Assembly: GCA_009699565.1 (NCBI GenBank)
Contig: WLNX01000001.1
Span: 1 to 28,498 of the forward strand
DNA length: 28,498 bases
Direction of reading: 5' to 3'
Source of the DNA: Actinomycetota bacterium
GTDB lineage: Bacteria > Actinomycetota > Thermoleophilia > Solirubrobacterales > Solirubrobacteraceae
Shown here: positions 7,398 through 14,616 of the stretch, piece by piece
Layout: each line of letters begins with the position of its first letter
How positions within the stretch are numbered: position 1 is the first letter of the stretch
The notes under the pieces: generated by a model
Told to the model about the DNA's origin: nothing
The model's database searches: none
What the model saw: only the letters and a program-made list of their open reading frames with translations
Translations under genes and position numbers: made by a program

Positions 7398-8281
7398 GCG
7401 GCGGCTGTCGCGCGCGGCGGGCCAGGCAGCAGCTTGCCACCGGCAACAGGCGTGTTGCGGATGATCTGCGGCAACAGCGGCAGCAGAACCCGCTTTGTGT
7501 AGGCGGCGCCGCCAAGCCGCATCGTCTCGCGGAGGGGATCCCAAGAGAGGCCGTAGCCGCGCCGGATCTTCGCCGGCAAGGAGCCGATGATGATGAAGTT
7601 GACAGCCTCAACCAGGCCGCGCATGTAGACCGGCGCTGGAGGGTGAAGGACGATCGCGAGGCTCTCCTCGCGGGCTCTCTCGGTAACCCAGAGCTGATCG
7701 CCGTCAACCATCTCGGACATGTAGGCGTCGAAGCCTTCGATCGTTGCCGGCATCTCGTCTTCTTTGAGTCCAAACAGCTTCCCGACGACGCGATAGTCGC
7801 CCCAGAGGGCGTCACGCTCGTCGCGCGTCAGCTCATCGACATAGAGGCGATAAAGCTTGTCGGCCGAGTCGACCAGCGCAGCAAGCGTCCAGAGCAGGAA
7901 CTGCGGGTCGTCGGCGGCGTAAGGGGTACCGGCGGGGTACTTGCCTGCAGGCTCCTCAAGGACGCCGTTGATCCGCGTGTGTACCTCGCGCACCCGCTCG
8001 GTCATCCGGTCGGCGTCAACCCGGCGGCCGAAGTAGATCGTGTTCATGATCGTCGCCGTGCGTGCAAGCCGCGCATGTGCAGCGTCTCTGGCCTCGGTCT
8101 TAATGAAGAAACCCTCGAACATCACCGGGTGTGCGGCCTGCATCAGGAGCGCGCGGGCACCGGAGAAGGCCACGATCAGTTCGCGGTTGACCCGCCGGAT
8201 AAGCGCATCGTCTTCGAAGTACCCCTCACCAGGGGCGGCGGCGAGAAAGGGAATTGGTTTGGGCTGTGAGGCGGTCGCCAT
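7394..8281 (-). CDS. Oxygenase MpaB family protein (DUF2236, latex-clearing-protein-like fold)
   Basis: The 295-residue protein matches DUF2236/MpaB proteins. It has a central helical core with LLMQAAHPVMFEGF (about 46-59), ARTATIMNTIYFG (about 73-85), REVHTRINGV and DPQFLLWTLAALVDS. The histidines in AAHP and VHTRI are in the places expected for heme ligation in this family. Relatives include the rubber oxygenase Lcp and the fungal MpaB; actinobacterial paralogues are abundant and mostly of unknown substrate. The ATG at 8281 is followed by MATASQPKPIPF. Only 37 bp separate it from the divergent Met8-like gene start at 8319, so the two may share a control region. The 3' end overlaps the chrA stop by 4 bp. 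Confidence 0.88.
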   Translation of the reverse strand: MATASQPKPIPFLAAAPGEGYFEDDALIRRVNRELIVAFSGARALLMQAAHPVMFEGFFIKTEARDAAHARLARTATIMNTIYFGRRVDADRMTERVREVHTRINGVLEEPAGKYPAGTPYAADDPQFLLWTLAALVDSADKLYRLYVDELTRDERDALWGDYRVVGKLFGLKEDEMPATIEGFDAYMSEMVDGDQLWVTERAREESLAIVLHPPAPVYMRGLVEAVNFIIIGSLPAKIRRGYGLSWDPLRETMRLGGAAYTKRVLLPLLPQIIRNTPVAGGKLLPGPPRATAAA

Positions 8282-8283
8282 GC

Positions 8284-8296
8284 GTAAACAATGTAC
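8284..8296. promoter_or_regulatory. Imperfect palindrome in the short divergent promoter region (weak candidate operator)
   Basis: GTAAACAATGTAC lies between the divergent starts at 8281 and 8319. Its two halves agree at four of six positions (GTAnAn pattern). On the minus strand it includes TACATT, 8 nt before the oxygenase ATG, which could be its -10. A regulator such as a TetR-type protein is possible but nothing in the sequence names one. Confidence 0.2.
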
Positions 8297-8318
8297 GAGT
8301 CTCTACGCTGGAGCGACC

Positions 8319-9059
8319 ATGCCTGCTGCTGCCTATGCCGGAAAAGAGTGTGTCTGTCAGTTCAACCGCGGAATCTGTGATCAGACCTGCGTCAAGGACA
8401 TGCTTGAAACGCCGTTCTACATCGCCTGCCTGAAGCTGAAGGGACGGCGCTGCGTCGTGATCGGCGGCGGCGACATGGGACTGGAGAAGAGCGAAGGTCT
8501 GCTGGCCTGCGGCGGGGACGTGACCGTGATCTCGCCCGATGCCGGGCCCGAGCTGGAAGCACTCGCCGCCGAAGGGTCGATCACTTGGGAGAAGCGCGAC
8601 TACGCAGGGCCGGAGGATCTTGAGGCGGTCTTCATCGTTATCGCCTGCACCGACTCGACCGAGACCAACATCCGGATCTACGAAGATGCCGAGAAGCGAG
8701 CGATGCTCGTCAACATCGTCGACGTGCCGCCGCTCTGCAACTTCATTCTGCCCGCAGTCGTCCGCACCGGACCGCTGGCAATCGCAATCTCGACCGCAGG
8801 CGCATCACCGGCGCTGGCAAAGAGGATGAAGCGCGAGATCAGCGAGCTCTTCGGCGAGGAGTACGCACAGCTCGCAATCATGCTCAACGAGACTCGCGGC
8901 TGGGCCAAGGGGACGCTTCCCACATACCAGGACCGCAAGGCCTTCTTCGAGGAGATCGTCAACGGCGAGCCCGACCCGATCGCGCTGCTGCGTGACGGCG
9001 ACGCCGCCGCCGTGCAGGATCTGATCGCCGCGGCGCAGCGCACACACGCGCCCGCCTGA
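8319..9059 (+). CDS. Precorrin-2 dehydrogenase / sirohydrochlorin ferrochelatase-like (Met8/CysG N-domain) with Cys-rich N-terminus
   Basis: The 246-residue protein matches Met8/CysG-N. It has a Rossmann strand-loop CVVIGGGDMGLEK (45-57), VTVISPD (68-74), NIVDVPPLCNFILP (132-145) with D135 in the place of the catalytic Asp, and ISTAGASPALAKRM (158-170). The family oxidises precorrin-2 with NAD+ and may insert iron to give siroheme. With CobA encoded 5.5 kb downstream this completes the siroheme branch. ATG 8319 has GGAG 5 nt upstream. Alternatives are ATG 8280, which overlaps the divergent gene, and ATG 8400, which removes the extension. Residues 11-24 hold four cysteines spaced CxCx6Cx3C, not expected in the family and possibly a metal or Fe-S site. 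Confidence 0.87.
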   Translation: MPAAAYAGKECVCQFNRGICDQTCVKDMLETPFYIACLKLKGRRCVVIGGGDMGLEKSEGLLACGGDVTVISPDAGPELEALAAEGSITWEKRDYAGPEDLEAVFIVIACTDSTETNIRIYEDAEKRAMLVNIVDVPPLCNFILPAVVRTGPLAIAISTAGASPALAKRMKREISELFGEEYAQLAIMLNETRGWAKGTLPTYQDRKAFFEEIVNGEPDPIALLRDGDAAAVQDLIAAAQRTHAPA

Positions 9060-9075
9060 AACAGCTTTGCCGCGC

Positions 9076-9081
9076 TAGGCT
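9076..9081 (+). promoter_or_regulatory. Putative -10 element for leaderless moaC operon mRNA
   Basis: TAGGCT is followed by CGGCTC (6 nt) and the GTG start of moaC at 9088. There is no Shine-Dalgarno. The same TAGGCT hexamer precedes dtd at 22329. It suggests the long cofactor operon has its own promoter, independent of the Met8-like gene 28 bp upstream. Confidence 0.45.
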
Positions 9082-9087
9082 CGGCTC

Positions 9088-9564
9088 GTGAGCGGGCTCA
9101 CGCACCTAAACGACGACGGCGAGGCGCGGATGGTCGACGTCTCCGGCAAGAAGCCGACCAATCGCAGAGCCGTCGCGCGCGCAGTTGTGGTGATGGAGCC
9201 GGCGACGGCGGCGGCTGTTGCGGCCGGCGACGCGCCAAAGGGCGACGTGCTCGCGAGCGCGCGGATCGCGGGGATCATGGCCGCCAAACGGACCGCCGAG
9301 CTGATCCCGCTCTGCCACCCGCTGGGACTCGATCACGTTGAAATCGACGGGCTGATCGACGCCGATGCGGGAACCGTCACGCTGACGGCCAGCGCCTCCG
9401 TGCACGGCCCGACCGGCGTCGAGATGGAAGCGATGACGGCCGTTTCGGTCGCGGCCCTGACCGTCTACGACATGGTCAAGGGACTTGAACGCGGCGTCAC
9501 AATCGAGCGCGTCGAACTGCTCGAGAAGAGCGGCGGCCGTTCCGGCCGCTGGACCCGGCCCTAG
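9088..9564 (+). CDS. moaC: Cyclic pyranopterin monophosphate synthase MoaC
   Basis: The 158-residue protein is a complete MoaC. Residues R26, K51, H77 (ELIPLCHPLG), E112 and E114 (VEMEAMTAVS), D128 and K131 (VYDMVKG) fall at the positions described for the E. coli active site. With MoaA it converts GTP to cyclic pyranopterin monophosphate, the first step of molybdenum-cofactor synthesis. It starts with GTG and appears leaderless. It is followed 15 bp later by mog, so two Moco genes stand together; moaA is not in the window. The ending GGRSGRWTRP is basic, as often seen. Confidence 0.96.
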   Translation: MSGLTHLNDDGEARMVDVSGKKPTNRRAVARAVVVMEPATAAAVAAGDAPKGDVLASARIAGIMAAKRTAELIPLCHPLGLDHVEIDGLIDADAGTVTLTASASVHGPTGVEMEAMTAVSVAALTVYDMVKGLERGVTIERVELLEKSGGRSGRWTRP

Positions 9565-9579
9565 GACCGGAGCGACGTC

Positions 9580-10068
9580 GTGCGCACCGCAATCCTGACG
9601 ATTTCCAGCTCGCTGGCCGGCGGCGATGGCGAAGACCTTTCCGGACCGGCGCTTGCCGCCGCGGCGACCGATGCAGGCTGCGAGGTTGAACTTCGCGAGG
9701 TCATGGCCGACGACCAGCCCGCGATCGAGGCTCGGCTGCGCGAGCTTGTTGCCGAGGGCTTTGAGATCGTCCTTACGAGCGGCGGTACCGGACTCACCCC
9801 CGACGACGTAACCCCGGAAGCCAGCGAGGCTGTGATCGAGCGCCCGGTCCCCGGGATCGCCGAGGCGATGCGCGCAGCATCGATGCAATTCACGCCGGCT
9901 GCGGCGATCTCGCGCGCGACAAGCGGCGTTGCCGGAAGGACGCTGATCGTCAACATGCCCGGCAACCCCAAGGCGATCGGTGAAGTCTTCCCCGTCCTCG
10001 CACCGATCCTTGGCCACGCAGTCCGTCACATCAGCCGTCAGGGCGGCCGCAGCGATGGCGAGCACTGA
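9580..10068 (+). CDS. mog: Molybdopterin adenylyltransferase, MogA/MoaB family
   Basis: The 162-residue protein has the MogA/MoaB signatures TSGGTGLTPDDVTPEA (66-81) and TLIVNMPGNPKAIGE (121-135), with D45 and D76 in the usual active-site positions. The family adenylates molybdopterin before metal insertion. MoaB-type members of some bacteria lack this activity, but the residues here look complete. It starts at GTG 9580 with GGAG about 6 nt upstream. Its last 14 nt overlap the ccmA start at 10055, which ties the Moco pair to the heme-export genes. A membrane or signal sequence is absent. Confidence 0.93.
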   Translation: MRTAILTISSSLAGGDGEDLSGPALAAAATDAGCEVELREVMADDQPAIEARLRELVAEGFEIVLTSGGTGLTPDDVTPEASEAVIERPVPGIAEAMRAASMQFTPAAAISRATSGVAGRTLIVNMPGNPKAIGEVFPVLAPILGHAVRHISRQGGRSDGEH

Positions 10069-10750
10069 CCAGGCGGTCGTCTGCGAGGGCCTCGTCCGCC
10101 GCTACGGCGAACGCCGAGCGCTTGACGGGATCGACCTGACACTGAAGCGGGGACAGACGCTTGTCGTGTTCGGCCCCAACGGCGCCGGCAAGACGACGCT
10201 GCTGCGCGTAATCGCGACGCTGCTGCGGGCAAACGAGGGCAGCGTCAGCGTGCTGGGCAACGACCTGCGCAAGAACGGCCGCGAGGCGCGCAGCGAGATC
10301 GGCTTCCTCGGCCACAGCTCGCTCTGCTACGCCGACCTGACAGCGCGCGAGAACCTCACCTACCACGCCCGACTGCACGGCATAGCGGATCCCGACGAGC
10401 GAATCGAGCGGCTGCTCATTGAGACCGGGCTGGAGAGCCGTGGCGACGAGCGCGTCGCCGGCTACTCGAGGGGGATGGTGCAGCGCCTTGCGATCTGCCG
10501 CGCCGTCCTCCACGAGCCGGAGCTGCTGCTGCTGGACGAGCCCCGTTCCAACCTCGATCCGGCGGCGATCGACCAGGTCGAAGCGCTGATTGGGGCGGCC
10601 TCCGGGCGCTCGCGAGTGATCGCCAGCCATGACCCGGCCGGCGGGCTGGAAGAGGCCGACCTCGTGCTGGGCCTTCGCGCGGGAAGCCCGGTGATGCTCG
10701 CGCCGGCCGGCGAGCTGACGGCCGAGCAGATTGGCGAGCTCTACCGATGA
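10055..10750 (+). CDS. ccmA: Heme ABC exporter ATP-binding subunit CcmA
   Basis: This 231-residue ATPase has Walker A FGPNGAGKTTLL (39-50), H-loop SHDPAGG and Walker B LLLLDEP (157-163). The signature is YSRGMVQRL (137-145) instead of LSGGQ, and the D-loop region reads RSNLDPA. The exporter CcmABC(D) releases heme-loaded CcmE or moves heme across the membrane for cytochrome c maturation (System I). The CcmA identity rests mainly on the ccmB, ccmC and ccmD genes directly behind it. ATG 10055 was chosen because the longer frame lies inside mog. Its stop overlaps ccmB as ATGA. Confidence 0.92.
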   Translation: MASTDQAVVCEGLVRRYGERRALDGIDLTLKRGQTLVVFGPNGAGKTTLLRVIATLLRANEGSVSVLGNDLRKNGREARSEIGFLGHSSLCYADLTARENLTYHARLHGIADPDERIERLLIETGLESRGDERVAGYSRGMVQRLAICRAVLHEPELLLLDEPRSNLDPAAIDQVEALIGAASGRSRVIASHDPAGGLEEADLVLGLRAGSPVMLAPAGELTAEQIGELYR

Positions 10751-11445
10751 GTGCGTCACGCCCCCCGTCAACGCTCGCAGCAACCAGCGCCGTGCTGGCG
10801 AAGGAGCTGAGGCTTGAGCGGCGCGCCCCGCAGACGCTCACCGCGATGGCGCTCTTTAGCGCCACGGCAATCGTCATCTTCCACTTCGCGCTGGGACGCG
10901 ACGAAGTCTCTGGGGCGCTCGCGTCGGGCGTCCTCTGGGTGACGCTGACGCTCGCCGCACTGCTGGGGATCGGCCGCGTGTTCGTTGCCGACAGCGAGGA
11001 GGGAGGCCTCGACGGTTTCCTGCTGGCACCGGTCGAGCGCAGCGCGCTGCTTATCGCAAAGGCGCTCTCGCTCTTGATCTTCCTGATCGGAGTCGGTGCT
11101 CTGACTTCGCTGATCTTCGCGGTGCTGCTGCTCGGACCGACCCCGAGCGTGACCCAGTGGGGCTCGCTCGCGATCGTGATCGTGCTGGCCGACATCGGGA
11201 TCGCGCTGGTCGGAACGCTGGTGGCGGCGATCGCGATCCAGACACGCACGCGCGACCTGATCACCTCGATCCTGGCGTTGCCGCTGCTGATTCCGGTGCT
11301 GATCGGAGCCACCCGCGCCTGCGAGCCGCTGCTCAGCGTCGGCGGCGGCGGGCTGGCGACCCGCTGGCTGATGATGCTCGGGTTGTACGATCTTGTATTC
11401 GGGCTGCTTGCCTACGCACTGTTTGACTACCTGATCGAAGACTGA
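10747..11445 (+). CDS. ccmB: Heme exporter membrane subunit CcmB
   Basis: The 232-residue protein has a short cytoplasmic start with KELRLERRAPQTL (19-31), typical of CcmB, and about six transmembrane helices. The loop DSEEGGLDGFLLAPVERS (about 81-98) matches the conserved family segment. Another conserved segment is IQTRTRDLI, followed by the LLIPVLIGATRA helix. It pairs with CcmA ATPases. Its start is coupled to ccmA by an ATGA overlap and ccmC begins 3 bp after its stop. Confidence 0.93.
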   Translation: MSASRPPSTLAATSAVLAKELRLERRAPQTLTAMALFSATAIVIFHFALGRDEVSGALASGVLWVTLTLAALLGIGRVFVADSEEGGLDGFLLAPVERSALLIAKALSLLIFLIGVGALTSLIFAVLLLGPTPSVTQWGSLAIVIVLADIGIALVGTLVAAIAIQTRTRDLITSILALPLLIPVLIGATRACEPLLSVGGGGLATRWLMMLGLYDLVFGLLAYALFDYLIED

Positions 11446-11448
11446 TCG

Positions 11449-12201
11449 ATGACGACAACAAAACCGCTCTACGGACGACGCCTCACCGGCCTTGCGATCG
11501 CGACGGCCGTCGTGGTGACCGCGTCGATTGGCCTCGCCTTCTTCTACGCACCGATCGAGGTCGACCAAGGCTTCTCTCAGAAGATCTTCTACATCCATGT
11601 TCCGCTCGCGATCGTCACGCTCGGCGGCTTCGTTTTCGGCGGGATATTTGGCGTGCAGTACCTGCGGACCGGCGAGAGCCGCCATGACCTGCGCTCCTAC
11701 ACGGCGATCCATCAGGGACTGATCTTCTGCATCGGTGCGCTGATCACCGGTTCGATCTGGGCGAAGGCCGCCTGGGGCCAATGGTGGGTGTGGGACGAGC
11801 CGACGCTGGTGTCTTTCCTGATCGTCTTCCTGCTCTATTGCACCTATCAGCCGCTGCGCTTCTCGATCGAGGATCCCGAGCGCCAAGCCCGCTACGCGGC
11901 GGTCTTTGCGATCGTCGCCGGCGTCTTTGTGCCGGTCAACTTCATTGCGGTGAGGCTCGCAAGTCCGCTGATCCACCCTCGCGTGCTCGGCAGCTCCGGA
12001 GGGTCGCTCCCGAACGACATGCGAATCGCCTTCTACAGCGCGCTGCTGGGAGCCACGCTGCTCTTCATCACGATCTGCAAGTACGAGATGGCTTCGAAGA
12101 ACAACCGCGCCCAGCTTGCGGCGCTGCGCCGCAGTATCAGCGGCGAGTCAGGCGACATCTCAACCGGGCGCAGCGCAGCGCCAAAGATCTCCCCGTCATG
12201 A
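11449..12201 (+). CDS. ccmC: Heme-handling membrane protein CcmC
   Basis: The 250-residue protein is a clear CcmC. It has six membrane segments, the tryptophan-rich WGQWWVWDEP (109-118) and two heme-axial histidine candidates, H50 (FYIHVP) and H176 (LIHPRV). CcmC hands heme to the chaperone CcmE on the outer face of the membrane. CcmE, CcmF and CcmH are not in the window, so the rest of System I must lie elsewhere. The C-terminal tail after residue about 215 is soluble and Ser/Arg-rich. Its stop overlaps the ccmD start as ATGA. Confidence 0.95.
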   Translation: MTTTKPLYGRRLTGLAIATAVVVTASIGLAFFYAPIEVDQGFSQKIFYIHVPLAIVTLGGFVFGGIFGVQYLRTGESRHDLRSYTAIHQGLIFCIGALITGSIWAKAAWGQWWVWDEPTLVSFLIVFLLYCTYQPLRFSIEDPERQARYAAVFAIVAGVFVPVNFIAVRLASPLIHPRVLGSSGGSLPNDMRIAFYSALLGATLLFITICKYEMASKNNRAQLAALRRSISGESGDISTGRSAAPKISPS

Positions 12202-12401
12202 CCGAAACCCTCCCTCCCAACACAGGCTATGTCGCCGCCGCCTACCTCGTATTCCTGGCCATACTGCTGATCTACGTCGTGATCATGGCGGTCCGCGCGG
12301 CGCGCCTCGAGCGCGAGTTGGCCGAGCTGCTTGCTCTCGCAAGCGAGCGCAAGCAGGAAAGTTCGCAGGGGGATTCGCCGAAGGAGAGCGTGCCTCAGTG
12401 A
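12198..12401 (+). CDS. ccmD: Small single-pass membrane protein, CcmD-like
   Basis: This 67-residue gene fills the space between ccmC and hemA. It has an ATGA overlap with ccmC and a GTGA overlap with hemA. The protein has one transmembrane helix (about residues 12-33, VAAAYLVFLAILLIYVVIM) followed by a charged coiled segment AARLERELAELLALAS. That is the topology of CcmD, which stabilises CcmABC and helps release holo-CcmE. Sequence conservation in CcmD is low, so position and topology carry the call. The C-terminal 20 residues are hydrophilic. Confidence 0.85.
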   Translation: MTETLPPNTGYVAAAYLVFLAILLIYVVIMAVRAARLERELAELLALASERKQESSQGDSPKESVPQ

Positions 12402-13753
12402 GCGAGCTGCTGGCCATCGGCATCTCGCACAAGACGGCGCCGGTCGCACTGCGCGAGCGTGTGGCGCTGACAGCCAACGAGGCCGAACGCTTCGTGCGCG
12501 AGCTTGTCGCGACCGATGAGCTGCGCGAGGCGGTCGTGATTTCGACCTGCAATCGCACCGAGGCCTACATCGTTGCCCGCAACTCGGTTGACGCCGAAAG
12601 CGTGCTGCTCAGCAAGCTCGCTGGCCGCGCGGGAATCCGCCCGACTGAGCTGGTCGACATCGTCTACTCGCCTCGCAACTGCGACGCCGCCCGCCACCTC
12701 TTCAGCGTGACGGCGGGCCTCGATTCGATGATTGTTGGCGAGAACGAGGTCCAGGGGCAGGTTCGCCGCTCCTACGAAGCGGCGCTTGCCGCCGGCACCA
12801 CCGGTCCGTTCACCAACCGCCTGTTCCGAGCCGCACTCCAAGCGGGCAAGCGAGTCCGCAGCGAAACCGCCCTGGGTACGGCGCGGGTAAGCATTCCGTC
12901 GATCGCCGTCGCTCTGGCGCAGGAGACGGTCGGCGACCTTGAGAACCGCAATGTCGTTGTGATCGGAGCCGGCGAGACGGCCGAGCTGACCGCGCGAGCT
13001 CTGGCCGATCAGGGAGTGACGACTCTGTTCGTCGCAAATCGCAGGATTGAGCGTGCCCGCGAGCTGGCCCAGCGCTTCGGCGGCGACGTTGGTTCGCTCG
13101 AAGAGCTCCCGCAGCGGATGATCGACGCCGACATTGTCGTCGCTTCAACATCGTCGCCCCACCCGATCATCGGCGTCAGCGAACTTGAACAGATGATGGA
13201 GAGCCGCGATGGCAAGCCGCTGCTGTTGATCGACATCGCCGTACCCCGCGATATCGAGGAGGGCTGCGGCGACATCCCCGGAGTGCGCGTGCTGAACATG
13301 GACGACCTGCAGACGGCCGCGGCGCGAAACCTCGAGGTTCGCGAAGGCGAGCGCGACCAGGCAGGCGAGATTGTCGAGGACGAGATCGAGCGCTTCTCCG
13401 GCTGGATGGCCCAGCAGGGCGCGACCCCGACTATCGCCGCGCTGCGCGAGCACGGTTCGGCGATCGTCGAGCAGGTTCTCGCCGAGAACGACGGCCGCTG
13501 GGAGAGCGCATCTTCGCGCGACGTCGTTCGCGTGGAAGCGATCGCCCGCGCGGTAATGCAGCGTCTGCTGCATGAGCCGACGATTCGCACCAAGGCTTTG
13601 GAGCAGGGCGGCGGGCACGGGCGAATTGCCGTTCTGCGAGAGCTCTTCGGGCTGGACGAAGTTCCGGAGGAATCGGCAGGTTCAAGCGCTGCTTCCGCCG
13701 ATCCGGAGTTCGGTCAGGCCGCCGAGGTCCGTCCGCTCCGACGCGGCTCGTGA
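12398..13753 (+). CDS. hemA: Glutamyl-tRNA reductase HemA
   Basis: The 451-residue protein has GISHKTAP (8-15), the catalytic cysteine C51 in STCNRTEAY and LDSMIVGENEVQGQVR for substrate and NADPH positioning. The nucleotide-binding domain has NVVVIGAGETAELTARAL. A C-terminal helical dimerisation domain includes PTIAALREH. It reduces Glu-tRNA to glutamate-1-semialdehyde, the first committed step of the C5 tetrapyrrole route. The GTG start overlaps the ccmD stop as GTGA; AAGGAG at 12381-12386 lies a little far upstream (11 nt). The stop overlaps hemC as GTGA. The last 30 residues (EESAGSSAASAD) look disordered. Confidence 0.96.
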   Translation: MSELLAIGISHKTAPVALRERVALTANEAERFVRELVATDELREAVVISTCNRTEAYIVARNSVDAESVLLSKLAGRAGIRPTELVDIVYSPRNCDAARHLFSVTAGLDSMIVGENEVQGQVRRSYEAALAAGTTGPFTNRLFRAALQAGKRVRSETALGTARVSIPSIAVALAQETVGDLENRNVVVIGAGETAELTARALADQGVTTLFVANRRIERARELAQRFGGDVGSLEELPQRMIDADIVVASTSSPHPIIGVSELEQMMESRDGKPLLLIDIAVPRDIEEGCGDIPGVRVLNMDDLQTAAARNLEVREGERDQAGEIVEDEIERFSGWMAQQGATPTIAALREHGSAIVEQVLAENDGRWESASSRDVVRVEAIARAVMQRLLHEPTIRTKALEQGGGHGRIAVLRELFGLDEVPEESAGSSAASADPEFGQAAEVRPLRRGS

Positions 13754-14616
13754 AGCTCGGAACCCGCGGCAGCGCGTTGGCGCTGGCGCAGGCGGCAACA
13801 GTTGCCCAGGCAATCCCGGGCGCGCAGCTTGAGACGATCATCTCCTCGGGCGACCGCGGCCGCGAGGCGGGCGACGACAAGGAGCGCTGGGTACGGGAAC
13901 TCGATGAGGCTCTGCTTGACGGGCGGATCGAGCTTGCCGTCCACTCGGCCAAGGATCTTCCCGCCCGCTTGACCGAAGGTTTGGTGATAGCTGCCACCGC
14001 GACCCGCGCCGATCCCTTTGACGTTCTCTGCGGAGCCGAGTCGATCGAAGCGCTGCCGCCCGGCGCGCGCGTCGGCACGAACTCGCTGCGCCGCGCTGCG
14101 CAGCTGATGGCGATCCGCGACGACATCGAGATCTGCGAGCTGCACGGCAACATCGACACGCGGCTGGACGCGTTGGCTGAAGGCCGCTTCGACGCGATCG
14201 TGCTTGCGCTCGCCGGACTGCAGCGACTTCAGCGCACCGACGAGGCGGGAGCACGACTCGATCAACTGGTGCCGGCGGCAGGCCAGGGGACGCTCGCGAT
14301 CACCGCCAGAAGCGGCGACAGCAGCTCGATCGAAGCCGCGGCCGGACTCAACGACGAGGCGACCGGCCAATGCCTGACTGCCGAGCGCGCGCTCGTCGAA
14401 AGCCTCGACTCGGACTGCCACACGCCTGTCGGTGCCTACGCGACGCTCGACGACGGCACGGTAACTCTCGAGGCCTTCGTCGGACGGCCCGACGGTTCGG
14501 TTTGGCTGCGCGACCGGCTTGCCGGCGTCGGCGAATTCGCGGATCCGTCCGCACTCGGGCACGAAGTGGGTCGGCGGATGCTCGCCGCCGGCGCCGCCGG
14601 GGTACTCGGACGATGA
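13750..14616 (+). CDS. hemC: Hydroxymethylbilane synthase (porphobilinogen deaminase) HemC
   Basis: The 288-residue protein has LGTRGSALALAQA (3-15), HSAKDLP with catalytic D69, RVGTNSLRRAAQL (107-119) and C223 in DSDCHTPVGAY, the attachment point of the dipyrromethane cofactor. It joins four porphobilinogens into hydroxymethylbilane. It is slightly shorter than the about 310-residue enterobacterial enzyme, mainly in the C-terminal domain. The start is GTG, coupled to hemA. The stop overlaps the cobA/hemD start as ATGA. hemB is not adjacent. Confidence 0.96.
   Translation: MKLGTRGSALALAQAATVAQAIPGAQLETIISSGDRGREAGDDKERWVRELDEALLDGRIELAVHSAKDLPARLTEGLVIAATATRADPFDVLCGAESIEALPPGARVGTNSLRRAAQLMAIRDDIEICELHGNIDTRLDALAEGRFDAIVLALAGLQRLQRTDEAGARLDQLVPAAGQGTLAITARSGDSSSIEAAAGLNDEATGQCLTAERALVESLDSDCHTPVGAYATLDDGTVTLEAFVGRPDGSVWLRDRLAGVGEFADPSALGHEVGRRMLAAGAAGVLGR

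Noticed and set aside
10768..11976. 402-codon minus-strand frame over ccmB and ccmC
   Set aside because: Its translation is dominated by Arg, Gln, Asp and Glu, as expected when membrane-protein codons are read backwards; ccmB and ccmC are secure.
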